Assembly: GCA_021775855.1 (NCBI GenBank)
Contig: JAJFGZ010000004.1
Span: 47,132 to 111,131, forward strand
Source of the DNA: Hyphomicrobiales bacterium
GTDB taxonomy: Bacteria; Pseudomonadota; Alphaproteobacteria; Rhizobiales; NORP267
Direction of reading: 5' to 3'
DNA: 64,000 bases
Position numbers and translations under genes: made by a program. The first letter of the stretch is position 1; each line of letters opens with the position of its first letter. The notes below the pieces were generated by a model, which was given only the letters and a program-made list of their open reading frames with translations, ran no database searches and was not told the origin of the DNA. Positions 9,409-21,105 of the stretch are shown here, one piece after another.

Positions 9409-11799
9409 ATGTCTTCTGTTTCTGCGTCTCCGCTCGCCCGGGATATTCCAAATACATTGAATGATGAGGACGACCGGCGTGCGCCGTCGCCACCGAATAC
9501 GTCAGCAATTGTTGAAAATCCTGAGACTGGAAAAGACCCGGTCTCCGTTGTTGCCCGCCCGCAATTTATGGGGATTGCCATTGGTGGTCTGCTGTTTGGC
9601 CTTGCGGCATGGTTCATTTCACCGTTTGCAGGCGTTGCCGGGATCGCGATTTTTGCTGCGCTCTATTCGACGTCGATCGCCTGGCAAGCGCGCCGCGATA
9701 TCGGTGTGGTCCAGCAGGAAAATGTGGCCCTGCGCCGCTCCATCGAACACCTCAATGACGGCAACTGGGAGCTACGCGAGAGCGAAGAACGGTACCGCGG
9801 CCTGATCGACGTCCAGGACGACCTGGTCCTGCGCCGCTCCCTCGATGGAAATATCAGTTTCATCAATGGCGCGGCCATCCGGGCCTTCGGCAAACCGGCT
9901 GAAGAGTTGATTGGGACGCGCTTTCAGCCGAAAATATTTGCTCTGGACTCAAGCGGGAATGTCGGAAATGCCGCTACCGAGACGGGTGTCGCCGAATACC
10001 AGGAAAATTCCTACGACCGCAAAATTGAGACCGAGAACGGCCCGCGCTGGATCTCGTGGCGGGATTTCGCGGTGCGCGATAATGACGGCAGCCTGATCGA
10101 AATCCAGAGCGTTGGCCGCGATATAACGACCCGCAAGGCCAACGAAGAAGCTCTTGCCACCGCGCGCGACGAGGCCGAAGACGCCAACCGTGCAAAATCC
10201 CGGTTTCTGGCGACAATGAGTCATGAAATCCGCACGCCCATGAACGGTATCCTCGGCATGACCGGGCTACTACTTGATACCGAGATGGCGCCCGAACAAC
10301 GCTCCTACGCCCAGGCGGTCAAAACCTCGGCCAACACCCTGCTGACGCTGATCGACGAAATTCTTGATTTTTCCAAAATCGAAGCCGGGCGATTGCAGCT
10401 TGATCCTGCCCCTGTACAGCTGTGCGACCTGTTACAGGGGGTCATCGAATTGCTGTCACCCCGCGCCCAGGACCGGGGCGTCGAAATCGCTTCTAAACTG
10501 GATCCCCTGATTCCTGAAATCGTAATCGCCGACGAGATGCGGCTGCGACAGATCCTGTTGAATCTCGCCGGCAACGGTATCAAATTCACCGATAAGGGAG
10601 GAGTCGCGATCGACGTGACTTATGTCGGTGAGGGAGCAGGTATCGAGGTTGCCGGCGTTGAGGAAAAAACCGTCCGTCTCGAATTTTCGGTCATTGATAC
10701 AGGCTCGGGCATGTCGCGCGAGGTTCAGGAACATATTTTCACCGAATTCCAGCAGGGCGACGCCTCGACCACCCGCCGCCATGCGGGTACGGGTCTTGGC
10801 TTGACTATCTCACAGCGTCTCGTCGAGTTGATGAACGGCGAACTCGAGGTAAAATCAAAACCTCGTTCGGGCAGCAAATTTTCCTTCGAAATTGAGCTGC
10901 CGTTCACCGCGGAGGTGGAAAAGAACAACTTGCACAATTCCCTTAAAGACCACGATATCGCGTTGGTTTGGGAATCGCGGATCGAAGCCCCGCGCGTTCG
11001 CCATGCGCTCGAGAGCCTGGGCGCGACCGTGCGCCGTTTCAACACGCCGTCCGACGCGATGATCTGGCAGGGCACCCGCACGGGAACCCGGATCGTCCTG
11101 TGCGACATGCCAGCGGCCGAAGACATGTCCGCGTTGCTGGTTGCTGATCGCGACCGGAACGATCTCCGCGCGTTGGCGCTGCTGACAGCGGCCGAACGCC
11201 AGGATCTCGGGAAACTCGGCAACCTCGGGTTCGACGGGTATCTGATCAAACCCATCCGCCCGCAATCTTTGCTCTCCCAGATTGTCGGCCTGGCGCCTGG
11301 TTCGGACGCGCCTGCCGGTGCGAGAAAGCAGGACGCCCCCCGACCGGAGTTTTCCGGCGGCCGGGTATTGCTGGTTGAAGACAACGAAATCAATGCCCGT
11401 GTTGCCAAGGCGGTCATCAAACGTACCGGTTACGAGGTCGATCACGTTGTCAACGGCCGGCTGGCGGTCGAAGCAATCAAGGCTGCTAAAAACAGTACGA
11501 AGGATAACGGATATACAATGGTGTTTATGGACATCCATATGCCCGAAATGGATGGACTTGAAGCGACCCGCAGGATCCGGGCGCTCGGCCATGGCGAGAA
11601 TAGCGACGGCCCAGGCGCAGTCCCGATCATCGCGCTGACGGCTAGCGCATTCAGCGAAGACCGTGACGCCTGTATGATGGTCGGGATGGACGATTTTCTC
11701 CCAAAGCCATTTGACGCCGGCGATTTGGAAAAAATCGCCGCAAACTGGGCTGGCCGTTCGACATCCGCCCGGGGTTCACATTTGTGTGCGGCAAATTAA
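9409..11799 (+). CDS. Hybrid sensor histidine kinase/response regulator (2 TM, PAS, HisKA, HATPase, degenerate REC, REC)
   Basis: H-box FLATMSHEIRTPMNGILGMTG; ATPase boxes DTGSGMSREV and GTGLGLTISQRLVELM; C-terminal REC VLLVEDNEINARVAK...VFMDIHMPEMDG...KPFD. Confidence 0.92.
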   Translation: MSSVSASPLARDIPNTLNDEDDRRAPSPPNTSAIVENPETGKDPVSVVARPQFMGIAIGGLLFGLAAWFISPFAGVAGIAIFAALYSTSIAWQARRDIGVVQQENVALRRSIEHLNDGNWELRESEERYRGLIDVQDDLVLRRSLDGNISFINGAAIRAFGKPAEELIGTRFQPKIFALDSSGNVGNAATETGVAEYQENSYDRKIETENGPRWISWRDFAVRDNDGSLIEIQSVGRDITTRKANEEALATARDEAEDANRAKSRFLATMSHEIRTPMNGILGMTGLLLDTEMAPEQRSYAQAVKTSANTLLTLIDEILDFSKIEAGRLQLDPAPVQLCDLLQGVIELLSPRAQDRGVEIASKLDPLIPEIVIADEMRLRQILLNLAGNGIKFTDKGGVAIDVTYVGEGAGIEVAGVEEKTVRLEFSVIDTGSGMSREVQEHIFTEFQQGDASTTRRHAGTGLGLTISQRLVELMNGELEVKSKPRSGSKFSFEIELPFTAEVEKNNLHNSLKDHDIALVWESRIEAPRVRHALESLGATVRRFNTPSDAMIWQGTRTGTRIVLCDMPAAEDMSALLVADRDRNDLRALALLTAAERQDLGKLGNLGFDGYLIKPIRPQSLLSQIVGLAPGSDAPAGARKQDAPRPEFSGGRVLLVEDNEINARVAKAVIKRTGYEVDHVVNGRLAVEAIKAAKNSTKDNGYTMVFMDIHMPEMDGLEATRRIRALGHGENSDGPGAVPIIALTASAFSEDRDACMMVGMDDFLPKPFDAGDLEKIAANWAGRSTSARGSHLCAAN

Positions 11800-11959
11800 A
11801 CAACTTCGCCATTGCCGAACCACTTCCTGATTTGCAATAATCCTGTCACTCGGGCCGATTAAGCAATTGGCCGTCCGGAGACAGACTAAGCAGATTGATT
11901 GCTGGTCTGGAAACCGGACACCTTCCAGCGGCCCGGATTGCGCCGCAAACGGGTAATAA

Positions 11960-12973
11960 ATGTTGGGCTCGGCGGTACAACCTGGAGGCCAAAAAAAGGT
12001 GTCGATGAAGTCCGCGATATCGGATGTTTTGATCGCCGGAACCCAGGCAGGTCTTCAGCAGGGTGCGCGGATTTTTTCGTTTCGCCGTCACTACCCCTCG
12101 ATGCGCAAGCGCTGCGGCCCGGTCGCCGCCGGGACCACGTTTGCCCGCAATGGCTCGCTGGAAGTGCGGCTCGCCCGCAACCTCCAGGATATCCGGCGCG
12201 CCCAGCATCTGCGTTACAAGATTTTTTACGAGGAAATGTCAGCGATACCCGACGCGACGGCGTTGATCACCCGGCGCGACGAAGATTCTTACGACAAGAT
12301 GTGCGACCATTTGCTTGTATTTGATCATGGCGACGCCAACGGACCTGATTCGCGCATCCCCTGGGGTCAGAAGCCCCAGGTGGTCGGAACCTACCGACTT
12401 CTCCGCCAGGAAATGGCCGAAGAATATTCGGGATTTTATTCCCAGGAAGAATTCGATATTTCGGCCCTTATCGCGCGCCACGGAAAGGGCACGAGGTTTC
12501 TGGAACTAGGCCGTTCGTGTGTCTTGAAGGGGTACCGTACCCGCCCGACAATCGAATTGCTGTGGCAGGGAATCTGGTCATACCTGGCGCGGCACAATCT
12601 TGACGCCATGATCGGTTGCGCCAGCCTGGAGGGGACCGACCCGGCGCAACACGCGGAGCATTTGAGTTTCCTGCATCACTTTTGTGCCCCCCCTCCGGAT
12701 TGGCGGGCAAGCGCCCATCCCCACCAAAAAGTGGAAATGAATATGATCCCCAAGGAGGAGATCGAACCGATGCGGGTGCTGCGCTCCCTGCCGCCGTTGA
12801 TCAGGGGGTATCTCAGGGCCGGCGCCTATATCGGCGATGGCGCGGTGATCGACCACCAATTCGGGACCACCGACGTCCTGATCATCCTGCCCGTCACCAA
12901 TATCCGGCAGGGCCATATCGATTATATGCGCAAGCGCGAACGCCCCGCCAACGGGCAGCTGGCAGGCAGTTGA
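11960..12973 (+). CDS. GNAT-type N-acyltransferase, OlsB/hemolysin-like (start may be 12005, MKSAISD)
   Basis: NGSLEVRLARNLQDIRRAQHLRYKIFYEEM...LELGRSCVLKGYRTRPTIELLWQGIWSYL; OlsB-like acyl transfer fold. Confidence 0.72.
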   Translation: MLGSAVQPGGQKKVSMKSAISDVLIAGTQAGLQQGARIFSFRRHYPSMRKRCGPVAAGTTFARNGSLEVRLARNLQDIRRAQHLRYKIFYEEMSAIPDATALITRRDEDSYDKMCDHLLVFDHGDANGPDSRIPWGQKPQVVGTYRLLRQEMAEEYSGFYSQEEFDISALIARHGKGTRFLELGRSCVLKGYRTRPTIELLWQGIWSYLARHNLDAMIGCASLEGTDPAQHAEHLSFLHHFCAPPPDWRASAHPHQKVEMNMIPKEEIEPMRVLRSLPPLIRGYLRAGAYIGDGAVIDHQFGTTDVLIILPVTNIRQGHIDYMRKRERPANGQLAGS

Positions 12974-12983
12974 TTGGGACCGA

Positions 12984-15266
12984 TCATCCGTTGATATTAT
13001 AGGCGGCCAGTGCAGCCATATTCACCAATTCCGTATCCTGGGCGCCAAGCGGAACGATCTGCACAGATTTATCGAACCCGACCAGCAGCGGGCCGATAAC
13101 GGTGGATCCGCCTAGTTCCTGCAGCATGTTGGTGGAAATGCTGGCTGAATGGAATGCCGGCATGATCAACACATTCGCAGGCGCGGTCAGCCGGCAGAAC
13201 GGGTAGGCCGCCATGGCCTTGGCGTTGAGCGCGACGTTTGCAGCCATCTCGCCATCATACTCGAAATTCACGTTCCGCTGATCAAGGATCTTGACCGCCT
13301 TGCGCACGTGGTCGGCGCGCTCGCCAGCAGGATACCCGAATGTGGAATAGGCAAGCAGGGCCACCCGGGGTTCGTATCCGAGCCGACGCGAGACACCGGC
13401 GGCTTCTTCCGCGATATCCGCCAACTCCTCCGCGCTCGGCATATCGTGAACCGTAGTATCGGCAACCAGCACCGTGTGCCCCTGCGACAGAATGATCGAG
13501 AGCCCGATCACCCGGTGCCCGGGCTTGGCATCGATCACCTTACGGACATCTTTGAGCACCATGGCGTAAGGCCTGGTGATCCCTGATACAAGCGCGTCGG
13601 CATCGCCGGTCGCGACCATGCTGGCTGCGAAATAATTGCGGTCGGTATTGATAAGGCGGGCGCAATCGCGCAGCAAATAGCCGCGCCGCTGCAGCCGGGC
13701 GTATAGGTGGTTGGTATACTCCTCGGTGCGCTCGGAAAGTGCCGCGTTCTGGATCTGGATATCGTCCCGTTTTTCCAGTCCCAGGTGGGCAATTTGCTCC
13801 AGAATCTGTTCCTCACGCCCCACCAGGATCGGCGTACCAAGCCCGGCATTGGTGAACGAATAGGCCGCCCGAATAACCTGCTCTTCTTCGCCCTCGGCAA
13901 AGACCACTCGTTTGGGTTGCCGCCGGACTTTGGAAAATATGCTCTGCAGGGTCCCGGCGATCGGATCCAGCCGCGCGCTCAGTTGCTCCGTATAGATCTC
14001 CATATCCACGATTGGTTTGCCGGCAACGCCGGTTTCCATGGCTGCGCGGGCGACCGCGAGTGGGACCCGGCTGACAAGGCGCGGGTCGAACGGTGTCGGG
14101 ATTATATAGTTAGGCCCGAAGCGGGGCCGGGTCCCCTGGGATGCAATCGCCACTTCGTCGGGCACGTCTTCGCGCGCCAGATCGGCTAGCGCCTGCGCCG
14201 CAGCTATTTTCATTTCCTCGTTGATCGCGCTCGCCCGGACGTCAAGCGCTCCGCGGAAAATGTAGGGGAACCCGAGCACGTTATTAATCTGGTTGGGGTA
14301 ATCTGATCGCCCGGTCGCCATAATGGCATCGTCGCGCACTTCGCGCACTTCTTCCGGCGTAATTTCCGGGTCGGGATTGGCCATCGCGAACACGATCGGG
14401 TTTTTGGCCATAGAGGCCACCATTTCCGGCGTGATCGCGCCTTTGACCGAAAGCCCGAAAAACACGTCCGCACCGTCAATCGCTTCAGCCAGGGAGCGCG
14501 CCTTGGTGTCCGACGCGAACGCCGATTTCCATTGGTTCATCCCTTCGGCGCGGCCCTTGTAGATCGGACCTTTGGTGTCGCACAGAATGATGTTCTTGCT
14601 CGGAAACCCCATCGCCCGGATCAGCTCCAGGCAGGCAATCCCGGCGGACCCGGCGCCGTTGCAGACAAGCTTGGTTTTCTTGATATCTCGGTTGGTCAGG
14701 TCGAGCGCATTGATCAATCCGGCGGCAACAATAATCGCGGTGCCGTGCTGGTCGTCATGAAAGACCGGGATATCGGCGAGTTCGCGCAACCGCTGCTCGA
14801 TGATGAAGCATTCTGGTGCCTTGATATCCTCGAGATTGATGCCGCCAAAGGCTGGCGTCAGATAGCGAACACAATTGACGAACTCGTCGACATCCTCTGT
14901 GGCCACTTCGATGTCGATCGCGTCGATATCGGCAAACCGCTTGAACAGGGCGGCTTTGCCTTCCATGACAGGTTTTGCTGCAAGCGGTCCCAGATTGCCC
15001 ATACCGAGTATCGCGGTGCCGTTGGAGATGACCGCGACCATGTTGCCCTTGATCGTGTAATCAAACACAAGCGCCGGATTATCGGCAATCGCCTGAACCG
15101 GAACCGCCACGCCAGGGGAATAAGCAAGCGACAGGTCGCGCTGGGTCACCATCGGTTTGGTCGGCCGAACTTCCAGCTTGCCTGGCTTGGTGTGGTGATG
15201 AAAATGCAGCGCGTCCTGGTCTGTAAATGTTGGCCGGTTTCCCGGTGATTTGAAATCAGTGGCCAT
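12984..15266 (-). CDS. maeB: NADP-dependent malic enzyme with C-terminal phosphotransacetylase-like domain
   Basis: [38 protein letters not shown]...[16 protein letters not shown]-terminal PTA-like half [16 protein letters not shown]; 760 aa. Confidence 0.94.
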   Translation of the reverse strand: MATDFKSPGNRPTFTDQDALHFHHHTKPGKLEVRPTKPMVTQRDLSLAYSPGVAVPVQAIADNPALVFDYTIKGNMVAVISNGTAILGMGNLGPLAAKPVMEGKAALFKRFADIDAIDIEVATEDVDEFVNCVRYLTPAFGGINLEDIKAPECFIIEQRLRELADIPVFHDDQHGTAIIVAAGLINALDLTNRDIKKTKLVCNGAGSAGIACLELIRAMGFPSKNIILCDTKGPIYKGRAEGMNQWKSAFASDTKARSLAEAIDGADVFFGLSVKGAITPEMVASMAKNPIVFAMANPDPEITPEEVREVRDDAIMATGRSDYPNQINNVLGFPYIFRGALDVRASAINEEMKIAAAQALADLAREDVPDEVAIASQGTRPRFGPNYIIPTPFDPRLVSRVPLAVARAAMETGVAGKPIVDMEIYTEQLSARLDPIAGTLQSIFSKVRRQPKRVVFAEGEEEQVIRAAYSFTNAGLGTPILVGREEQILEQIAHLGLEKRDDIQIQNAALSERTEEYTNHLYARLQRRGYLLRDCARLINTDRNYFAASMVATGDADALVSGITRPYAMVLKDVRKVIDAKPGHRVIGLSIILSQGHTVLVADTTVHDMPSAEELADIAEEAAGVSRRLGYEPRVALLAYSTFGYPAGERADHVRKAVKILDQRNVNFEYDGEMAANVALNAKAMAAYPFCRLTAPANVLIMPAFHSASISTNMLQELGGSTVIGPLLVGFDKSVQIVPLGAQDTELVNMAALAAYNING

Positions 15267-15364
15267 AAATTATCCGTTGTTTTCCCGCTTGTTATGTCGG
15301 CATGAACCTTGGAAGCCGCCCGACAAACCGCTAGATTAAGGCTTGCCAGCCTTGCGGACAAGGT

Positions 15365-18286
15365 GTGCTTGCATGCTGGGGTATAGTCCGAAAGATGTAT
15401 GCTAGGCATATACTGAAAGGTTTTCGAATACTACCAATGCACAATATCAAACAGCCCATGATTGCCGACGATACCGACCGCGTTGCGTACGAAGCGGAGC
15501 CCTTGGGGGCGAATGCCAAATTGGGAGTCTCCAAAAAAGCAACTGCTGCTGGCAAACCCGCTAAGACCAAGACAACCCCGATGATGGCCCAGTTCTTCGA
15601 GATCAAGGCCAACAACCCGGACAGTTTGCTTTTCTACAGGATGGGCGACTTTTACGAGATGTTTTTTCAGGACGCTGAAGTGGCGTCCCGCGCGCTCGGT
15701 ATCGCGCTGACAAAACGCGGCCAGTATCAGGGTCTGGACGTACCGATGTGCGGGGTCCCGGTCCATGCTGCCGACAACTACCTGCAAAAGCTGATCCGGC
15801 TTGGCCACCGGGTCGCGGTCTGCGAGCAGCTTGAAGACCCGGCGGATGCCAAAAAGCGTGGTGCGAAGGCGGTCGTGCGCCGCGATGTGGTTCGGCTGGT
15901 AACGCCTGGAACCCTGACAGAGGATTCATTGCTGGACGCGCGCCGGAATAATTTTCTGGCTGCAGTGGCGGGTGTCAGGTCCGGTGACAGTGAGACCGCG
16001 TTCGCAATCTCCTGGGTCGACCTTTCCACGGGGGCGTTCCATGTGGCTGCGACCGATAAGTCCCGTATCGCTTCCGATCTGGCGCGCCTGGAGGCCAGTG
16101 AAGTTCTTGTGGCCGAACCGCTCTTTGAGGATCCGAATTGGCGTGAACTCTGGATAGACGGGGATCTCCCTGTCGTGCCGTTGACCACGGATTATTTTAA
16201 CTCCTCCTCTGCCAAGGCCAGGCTGAGCAAATATTTCAACGTCGCGACGTTGGATAGTTTCGGCGCCTTCAGCCGCGCCGAGCTCGCCGCCAGCGGCGCC
16301 ATCATTGCCTATGTGGACGCGACCCAGGTCGGCCAGCAGGCCAGCATTTCACCGCCCCGGCGCGAAAATGCCAGCGACGTTATGGAGATCGACCCGGCGA
16401 CCCGCGCCAACCTGGAACTTTTCCGAACCACAGCCGGCGACCCGCGCGGCAGCCTGTTCGCGGTCGTCGACCAGACAGTAACGCCGGCGGGAGCGCGCAA
16501 GCTGGCGAGCCGGATGGCAAGCCCGCTGACGCTCCCCGAACGCGTCAACCGGCGCCTCGATGCGGTTTCCCATTTCACCGATCAGGACGGGTTGCGTGAC
16601 AAAGTCCGCCGCGATCTGGCGGCATCCGCAGATCTGGCCCGCGCCTTGTCGCGCCTGGCCCTTGGGCGCGGTGGTCCACGCGATCTCGGCGCGCTGCGAG
16701 ACGGCATCCGCGCGGGGTCTCTCTTGCGCCAGCATTTCGATCAGGCCCCCGGGCTCGCGCCGCCACCCGACGAGTTGGTCAAGCTAATGAGTGATTTGCA
16801 GGGTCCGGATCCGGATACGCTCTCAAGATTTGCCGGCACTTTAGGCGCGACGCTGGACGATGAACTACCGGCCTTTGCCCGAGATGGCGGGTTCGTCCGG
16901 GCGGGGCATGATACAGGCCTCGATGAAGCATGTGCCCTGCGTGACGAAAGCCGGAAAATCATCGCCACCCTGCAATCCACCTACCGAGAAGCAACCGGGA
17001 TCAAGGCGCTCAAGATCAAACACAACAATGTGCTCGGGTATTTCGTCGAGGTGCCAGGCCAACACGGATCGCGGATGCTGGCCGCACCGATGAATGAGAC
17101 TTATATCCACCGCCAGACCCTGGCGAACGTTTACCGGTTTACGACAACCGAGCTTGGCGAACTGGAATCCCGCATTGCGGCGTCAGCAGAACGCGCGCTG
17201 GCCATCGAGATGGACATTTTCGATTCATTGACCGCACAGGCATTGACCCTCGGCGAGGCCATCAAGACGGTTGGCGATGCCATGGCGGCGCTTGATTGCC
17301 ACGCGGCTCTGGCCGAACTGGCGCGGACCGAGAATTGGTGCCGCCCGGGGGTGGACGATTCCACAAGTTTCGAGATCGAAGCGGGCCGCCACCCGGTTGT
17401 CGAAGCGGCGTTGAAGAAATCCAGCGGAGCGTTCATTGCCAACGATAGCAATCTCGGTGCTGATCCGAATGATGAAACCGGGCGTCAAATCGCCGGGGCA
17501 ATTTGGCTTTTGACCGGTCCGAACATGGCCGGTAAATCGACCTTCCTTCGCCAAAACGCCATCATCGCCATTCTCGCACAAACGGGTTCATTCGTTCCGG
17601 CAAAATCCGCCCGGATCGGGATTGTCGACCGGCTGTTCAGCCGCGTCGGTGCGTCCGACGATCTCGCCCGGGGGCGCTCGACCTTCATGGTGGAGATGGT
17701 CGAGACGGCGGCGATCCTCAACCAGGCGGGGTCTAGATCCCTGGTTATTCTGGACGAAATCGGGCGCGGTACGGCGACGTTTGACGGCCTGTCGATTGCC
17801 TGGGCCACGGTCGAACATCTCCACGAGGTCAACGGCTCGCGGGCGCTGTTCGCCACCCATTATCACGAATTGACCAGTCTCGCGGAAAAGCTCCAGCGGC
17901 TCCAGAATGCCACCATGAAGGTCAGGGAATGGCAGGGCGATGTGGTTTTTCTCCACGAAGTGGTGCCTGGTGCTTCTGACCGTTCCTACGGGATCCAGGT
18001 GGCGCGACTTGCAGGCCTGCCAGCCACCGTCGTTGCCCGCGCCCGCGAGGTACTGGACAAGCTCGAAGCGAGCGACAAAGCTAACGCCGGGGCGCGGCTC
18101 AACCAGGACCTGCCGCTTTTTGCGGCCAGCGTCACGAGCCCCCCTGTGCGAACCGGAAATCCTGTCTACCGCGATATTTGTGACAAACTCGAAACCCTGA
18201 TCCCGGACAATTTGACGCCCCGCGATGCCCTTGAAATGCTGTACGAACTGAAAGGCATGTTGCGCGACAATGAGGGCAGGGGATGA
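15365..18286 (+). CDS. mutS: DNA mismatch repair protein MutS (start may be 15437)
   Basis: TPMMAQFFEIKANNPDSLLFYRMGDFYEMFFQDAE; LTGPNMAGKSTFLRQNA Walker A; DEIGRGTATFDG. Confidence 0.96.
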   Translation: MLACWGIVRKMYARHILKGFRILPMHNIKQPMIADDTDRVAYEAEPLGANAKLGVSKKATAAGKPAKTKTTPMMAQFFEIKANNPDSLLFYRMGDFYEMFFQDAEVASRALGIALTKRGQYQGLDVPMCGVPVHAADNYLQKLIRLGHRVAVCEQLEDPADAKKRGAKAVVRRDVVRLVTPGTLTEDSLLDARRNNFLAAVAGVRSGDSETAFAISWVDLSTGAFHVAATDKSRIASDLARLEASEVLVAEPLFEDPNWRELWIDGDLPVVPLTTDYFNSSSAKARLSKYFNVATLDSFGAFSRAELAASGAIIAYVDATQVGQQASISPPRRENASDVMEIDPATRANLELFRTTAGDPRGSLFAVVDQTVTPAGARKLASRMASPLTLPERVNRRLDAVSHFTDQDGLRDKVRRDLAASADLARALSRLALGRGGPRDLGALRDGIRAGSLLRQHFDQAPGLAPPPDELVKLMSDLQGPDPDTLSRFAGTLGATLDDELPAFARDGGFVRAGHDTGLDEACALRDESRKIIATLQSTYREATGIKALKIKHNNVLGYFVEVPGQHGSRMLAAPMNETYIHRQTLANVYRFTTTELGELESRIAASAERALAIEMDIFDSLTAQALTLGEAIKTVGDAMAALDCHAALAELARTENWCRPGVDDSTSFEIEAGRHPVVEAALKKSSGAFIANDSNLGADPNDETGRQIAGAIWLLTGPNMAGKSTFLRQNAIIAILAQTGSFVPAKSARIGIVDRLFSRVGASDDLARGRSTFMVEMVETAAILNQAGSRSLVILDEIGRGTATFDGLSIAWATVEHLHEVNGSRALFATHYHELTSLAEKLQRLQNATMKVREWQGDVVFLHEVVPGASDRSYGIQVARLAGLPATVVARAREVLDKLEASDKANAGARLNQDLPLFAASVTSPPVRTGNPVYRDICDKLETLIPDNLTPRDALEMLYELKGMLRDNEGRG

Positions 18287-21087
18287 TCAAGATCGCCCGG
18301 GATTTTGGCGAAGTTGTTGACGCCACGCGGCTCCGCGAAGACCTCACGGCGATCGCCAACGAGACCCGTGGTGGTGATACTAAATTGCGCAAAGCAGTTC
18401 TCGAGCGGCTTAAACAAGCACTGGGGGATGGTCGCGATACCGCCCAGCGCTGGTTGGAGGAAGACGGCGACGGCGCGACCTGCGCCAAATTTATATCCAG
18501 GCTCGAAGACGAGCTGATCAGCGTGATCTACGATTTCACGGTGACCCACGTCTACCAAATCCGTAATCCGACTGCCGGGGAACGGCTGGCTATTGTCGCG
18601 GTCGGTGGCTACGGCCGGGGAACCCTGGCGCCTGGCTCCGATATCGATCTATTGTTCCTGCTGCCCTTCAAGCAGACCGCGTGGGGCGAGAGCATCACCG
18701 AGTATATCCTCTATATGCTCTGGGATATGGGCCAGAAAGTTGGCCATGCGACCCGGACGATCGAAGATTGTATCCGCCTCGCCAAGACCGACACCACCAT
18801 CAAGACGGCAATCCTGGAAGCTCGCTTTATCTGGGGCGACAGCGATCTCTTTGACGACTTGCACGTGCGCTACGACAAACGGGTCATCAAAGGTACCGGC
18901 GCGGAATTTATCGCCGCCAAGCTCGCCGAACGCGACGTGCGCCACCGCAAATCCGGCGAATCCCGTTACCGGGTCGAGCCCAACATTAAGGACGGCAAGG
19001 GCGGCCAGCGCGACCTCCATACCCTGCTATGGATTGGTAAATATTATTACCGGGTCAACGATATTTCCGAACTTGTAGCGGCGAAGGTATTTACGCCCGC
19101 CGAGCGCCGCCGGTTCGAGAAATGTGACGAGTTCCTCTGGACTATCCGATGCCATCTACATTTCCTCGCTGGCCGCGCTGAAGAACGCCTGACGTTCGAT
19201 ATGCAGCAGGAAATGGCCCGCCGGCTCGGATATACGGCGCACCCCGGCGTACGCGACGTGGAACGCTTCATGAAGCATTATTTCCTGGTCGCCAAGGAAA
19301 TTGGTGATCTGACCCGCACCCTGTGCACGGCGCTTGAGCTGCAGCATGTTAAAACCATTGGAAAACTCGGCCTGTTGATCACCCCGTTCAAGGCCTTGCG
19401 TGATCGCCGCTTTAAAAGTGCCCCGGGATTCGCCCGTCGGATGGGACGCCTGACGATCGACCACGAGAATGTATTTCGCGACGACCCCGTCAACCTGATC
19501 CGGATGTTCTGGATCGCCGACAAAAATAGCCTGCTGTTTCACCCGGACGCCATTCGGCTCGCCCGGCGCTCGCTCCGTCTGGTCGACGACGATTTGCGCA
19601 ACAATCCGAAAGCCAACAAACTGTTTGTGAAAATCCTGACATCCGGCCGTCAGCCCGAGGCGATTTTGCGGCGCATGAACGAGACCGGCATTCTCGGACG
19701 TTTTATCACGGATTTCGGCCGCATCGTTTCATTGATGCAGTTCAACCTCTATCACCACTATACCGTCGACGAGCACCTTCTCCAGGCGATCGGGTTTCTC
19801 TCCGAAATCGAGCGCGGCGAGTTGCAGGACGCACACCCCCTGTCCCACGACATCGTCCATCAGCTTGAAAACCGCCGGGTACTGTATGTCGCCGTGCTGC
19901 TCCACGATATCGCCAAAGGCCGCCCCGAGGATCATTCGATTGCGGGCGGTCGGGTTGCCCGCGAGCTTTGCCCCCGCCTCGGCCTGAGCGCCGCCGAAAC
20001 CGAGACCGTGGCCTGGCTCGTCGAGCAGCATCTGGTGATGAGCGCGTTTGCCCAGTCGCGCGACCTCAACGATCCGAAAACCATCCAGGACTTTGCCGAC
20101 ATCGTGCAAAGCCCTGAACATTTGAAGCTACTGGTGATTTTAAGTGTCGTGGATATCAAGGCCGTCGGACCTGGGGTCTGGAACGGCTGGAAGGGGCAAT
20201 TATTGCGCACGCTTTATTTCGCGACCCTGCCGGTCCTTGACGGCAGCCATATTGTTGCGAGCCCCGCCGAGCGGATCGAGGCGGCGCAATCCGAGCTCGC
20301 AGATGCGCTCGCTGAAGATGGCTGGCAGGCAAACGAGGTCGAACCATACCTGACCCGCCACTACCCGGCCTATTGGTTCAACGTTCCGCTTGCGCGCAAA
20401 CGGACCCATGCCAAGCTGGTGCGTTCGGCCATTTCGAATAGCACTGCCCTGGCGTGCGAAGCCTTTACTGACGCCTTTATGGAAATCACCGAATTGTCGG
20501 TCTACGCCCCCGACCATCCAAGACTGCTCTCGATCATTGCCGGCGCCTGCGCGTCGGCTGATACCAATATTGCCGGGGCAGCGATTTTCACGACCCGCGA
20601 CGGCATGGCGCTGGATTCGATTTTCGTCAGCCGCGAATTTACCGAATCGAGAGACGAGTTGCGACGCGGCGGTCGAATCGCGGCGACCATCGAGAGCACC
20701 CTGATTGGCGATACCCGGCTGCCCGAAATCGTCGCGATCCGGGATCAGGCCAGAGCCAAACTGAAGGCCTTCCGGGTCGAACCAAGGGTCGTAATCACGA
20801 ACAACTGGTCGGACAATGCAACCGTGATCGAGGTGAATGGTCTCGACCGGTCCGGTTTGCTGTACGATCTCACAACGGCGCTCGCGGACCTCAATCTGAA
20901 TATCGCTTCGGCCCATATCGCGACCTTCGGCGAGCGTGCAGTGGACGTGTTTTACGTCACTGACCTGATCGGCCAAAAAGTCGTCGACAAGGCCCGCCAG
21001 AAACGGATCAGACAGGCCCTGCTCAACCTGCTCAAAGCGGCAAAGTCGCCAGCGAAAAACAATATGGAAAAAGCGGACGTGGACTAA
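18283..21087 (+). CDS. glnD: [Protein-PII] uridylyltransferase / uridylyl-removing enzyme
   Basis: VGGYGRGTLAPGSDIDLLFLLP nucleotidyltransferase; HD domain LHDIAKGRPEDHS; two C-terminal ACT domains; ATGA overlap with mutS. Confidence 0.95.
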   Translation: MIKIARDFGEVVDATRLREDLTAIANETRGGDTKLRKAVLERLKQALGDGRDTAQRWLEEDGDGATCAKFISRLEDELISVIYDFTVTHVYQIRNPTAGERLAIVAVGGYGRGTLAPGSDIDLLFLLPFKQTAWGESITEYILYMLWDMGQKVGHATRTIEDCIRLAKTDTTIKTAILEARFIWGDSDLFDDLHVRYDKRVIKGTGAEFIAAKLAERDVRHRKSGESRYRVEPNIKDGKGGQRDLHTLLWIGKYYYRVNDISELVAAKVFTPAERRRFEKCDEFLWTIRCHLHFLAGRAEERLTFDMQQEMARRLGYTAHPGVRDVERFMKHYFLVAKEIGDLTRTLCTALELQHVKTIGKLGLLITPFKALRDRRFKSAPGFARRMGRLTIDHENVFRDDPVNLIRMFWIADKNSLLFHPDAIRLARRSLRLVDDDLRNNPKANKLFVKILTSGRQPEAILRRMNETGILGRFITDFGRIVSLMQFNLYHHYTVDEHLLQAIGFLSEIERGELQDAHPLSHDIVHQLENRRVLYVAVLLHDIAKGRPEDHSIAGGRVARELCPRLGLSAAETETVAWLVEQHLVMSAFAQSRDLNDPKTIQDFADIVQSPEHLKLLVILSVVDIKAVGPGVWNGWKGQLLRTLYFATLPVLDGSHIVASPAERIEAAQSELADALAEDGWQANEVEPYLTRHYPAYWFNVPLARKRTHAKLVRSAISNSTALACEAFTDAFMEITELSVYAPDHPRLLSIIAGACASADTNIAGAAIFTTRDGMALDSIFVSREFTESRDELRRGGRIAATIESTLIGDTRLPEIVAIRDQARAKLKAFRVEPRVVITNNWSDNATVIEVNGLDRSGLLYDLTTALADLNLNIASAHIATFGERAVDVFYVTDLIGQKVVDKARQKRIRQALLNLLKAAKSPAKNNMEKADVD

Positions 21088-21105
21088 CGCCGGAACCAGA
21101 ATATG

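Noticed and set aside
12984-15266. Malic enzyme fused to a phosphotransacetylase-like domain
   Set aside because: This MaeB architecture is well known and widespread; not novel.
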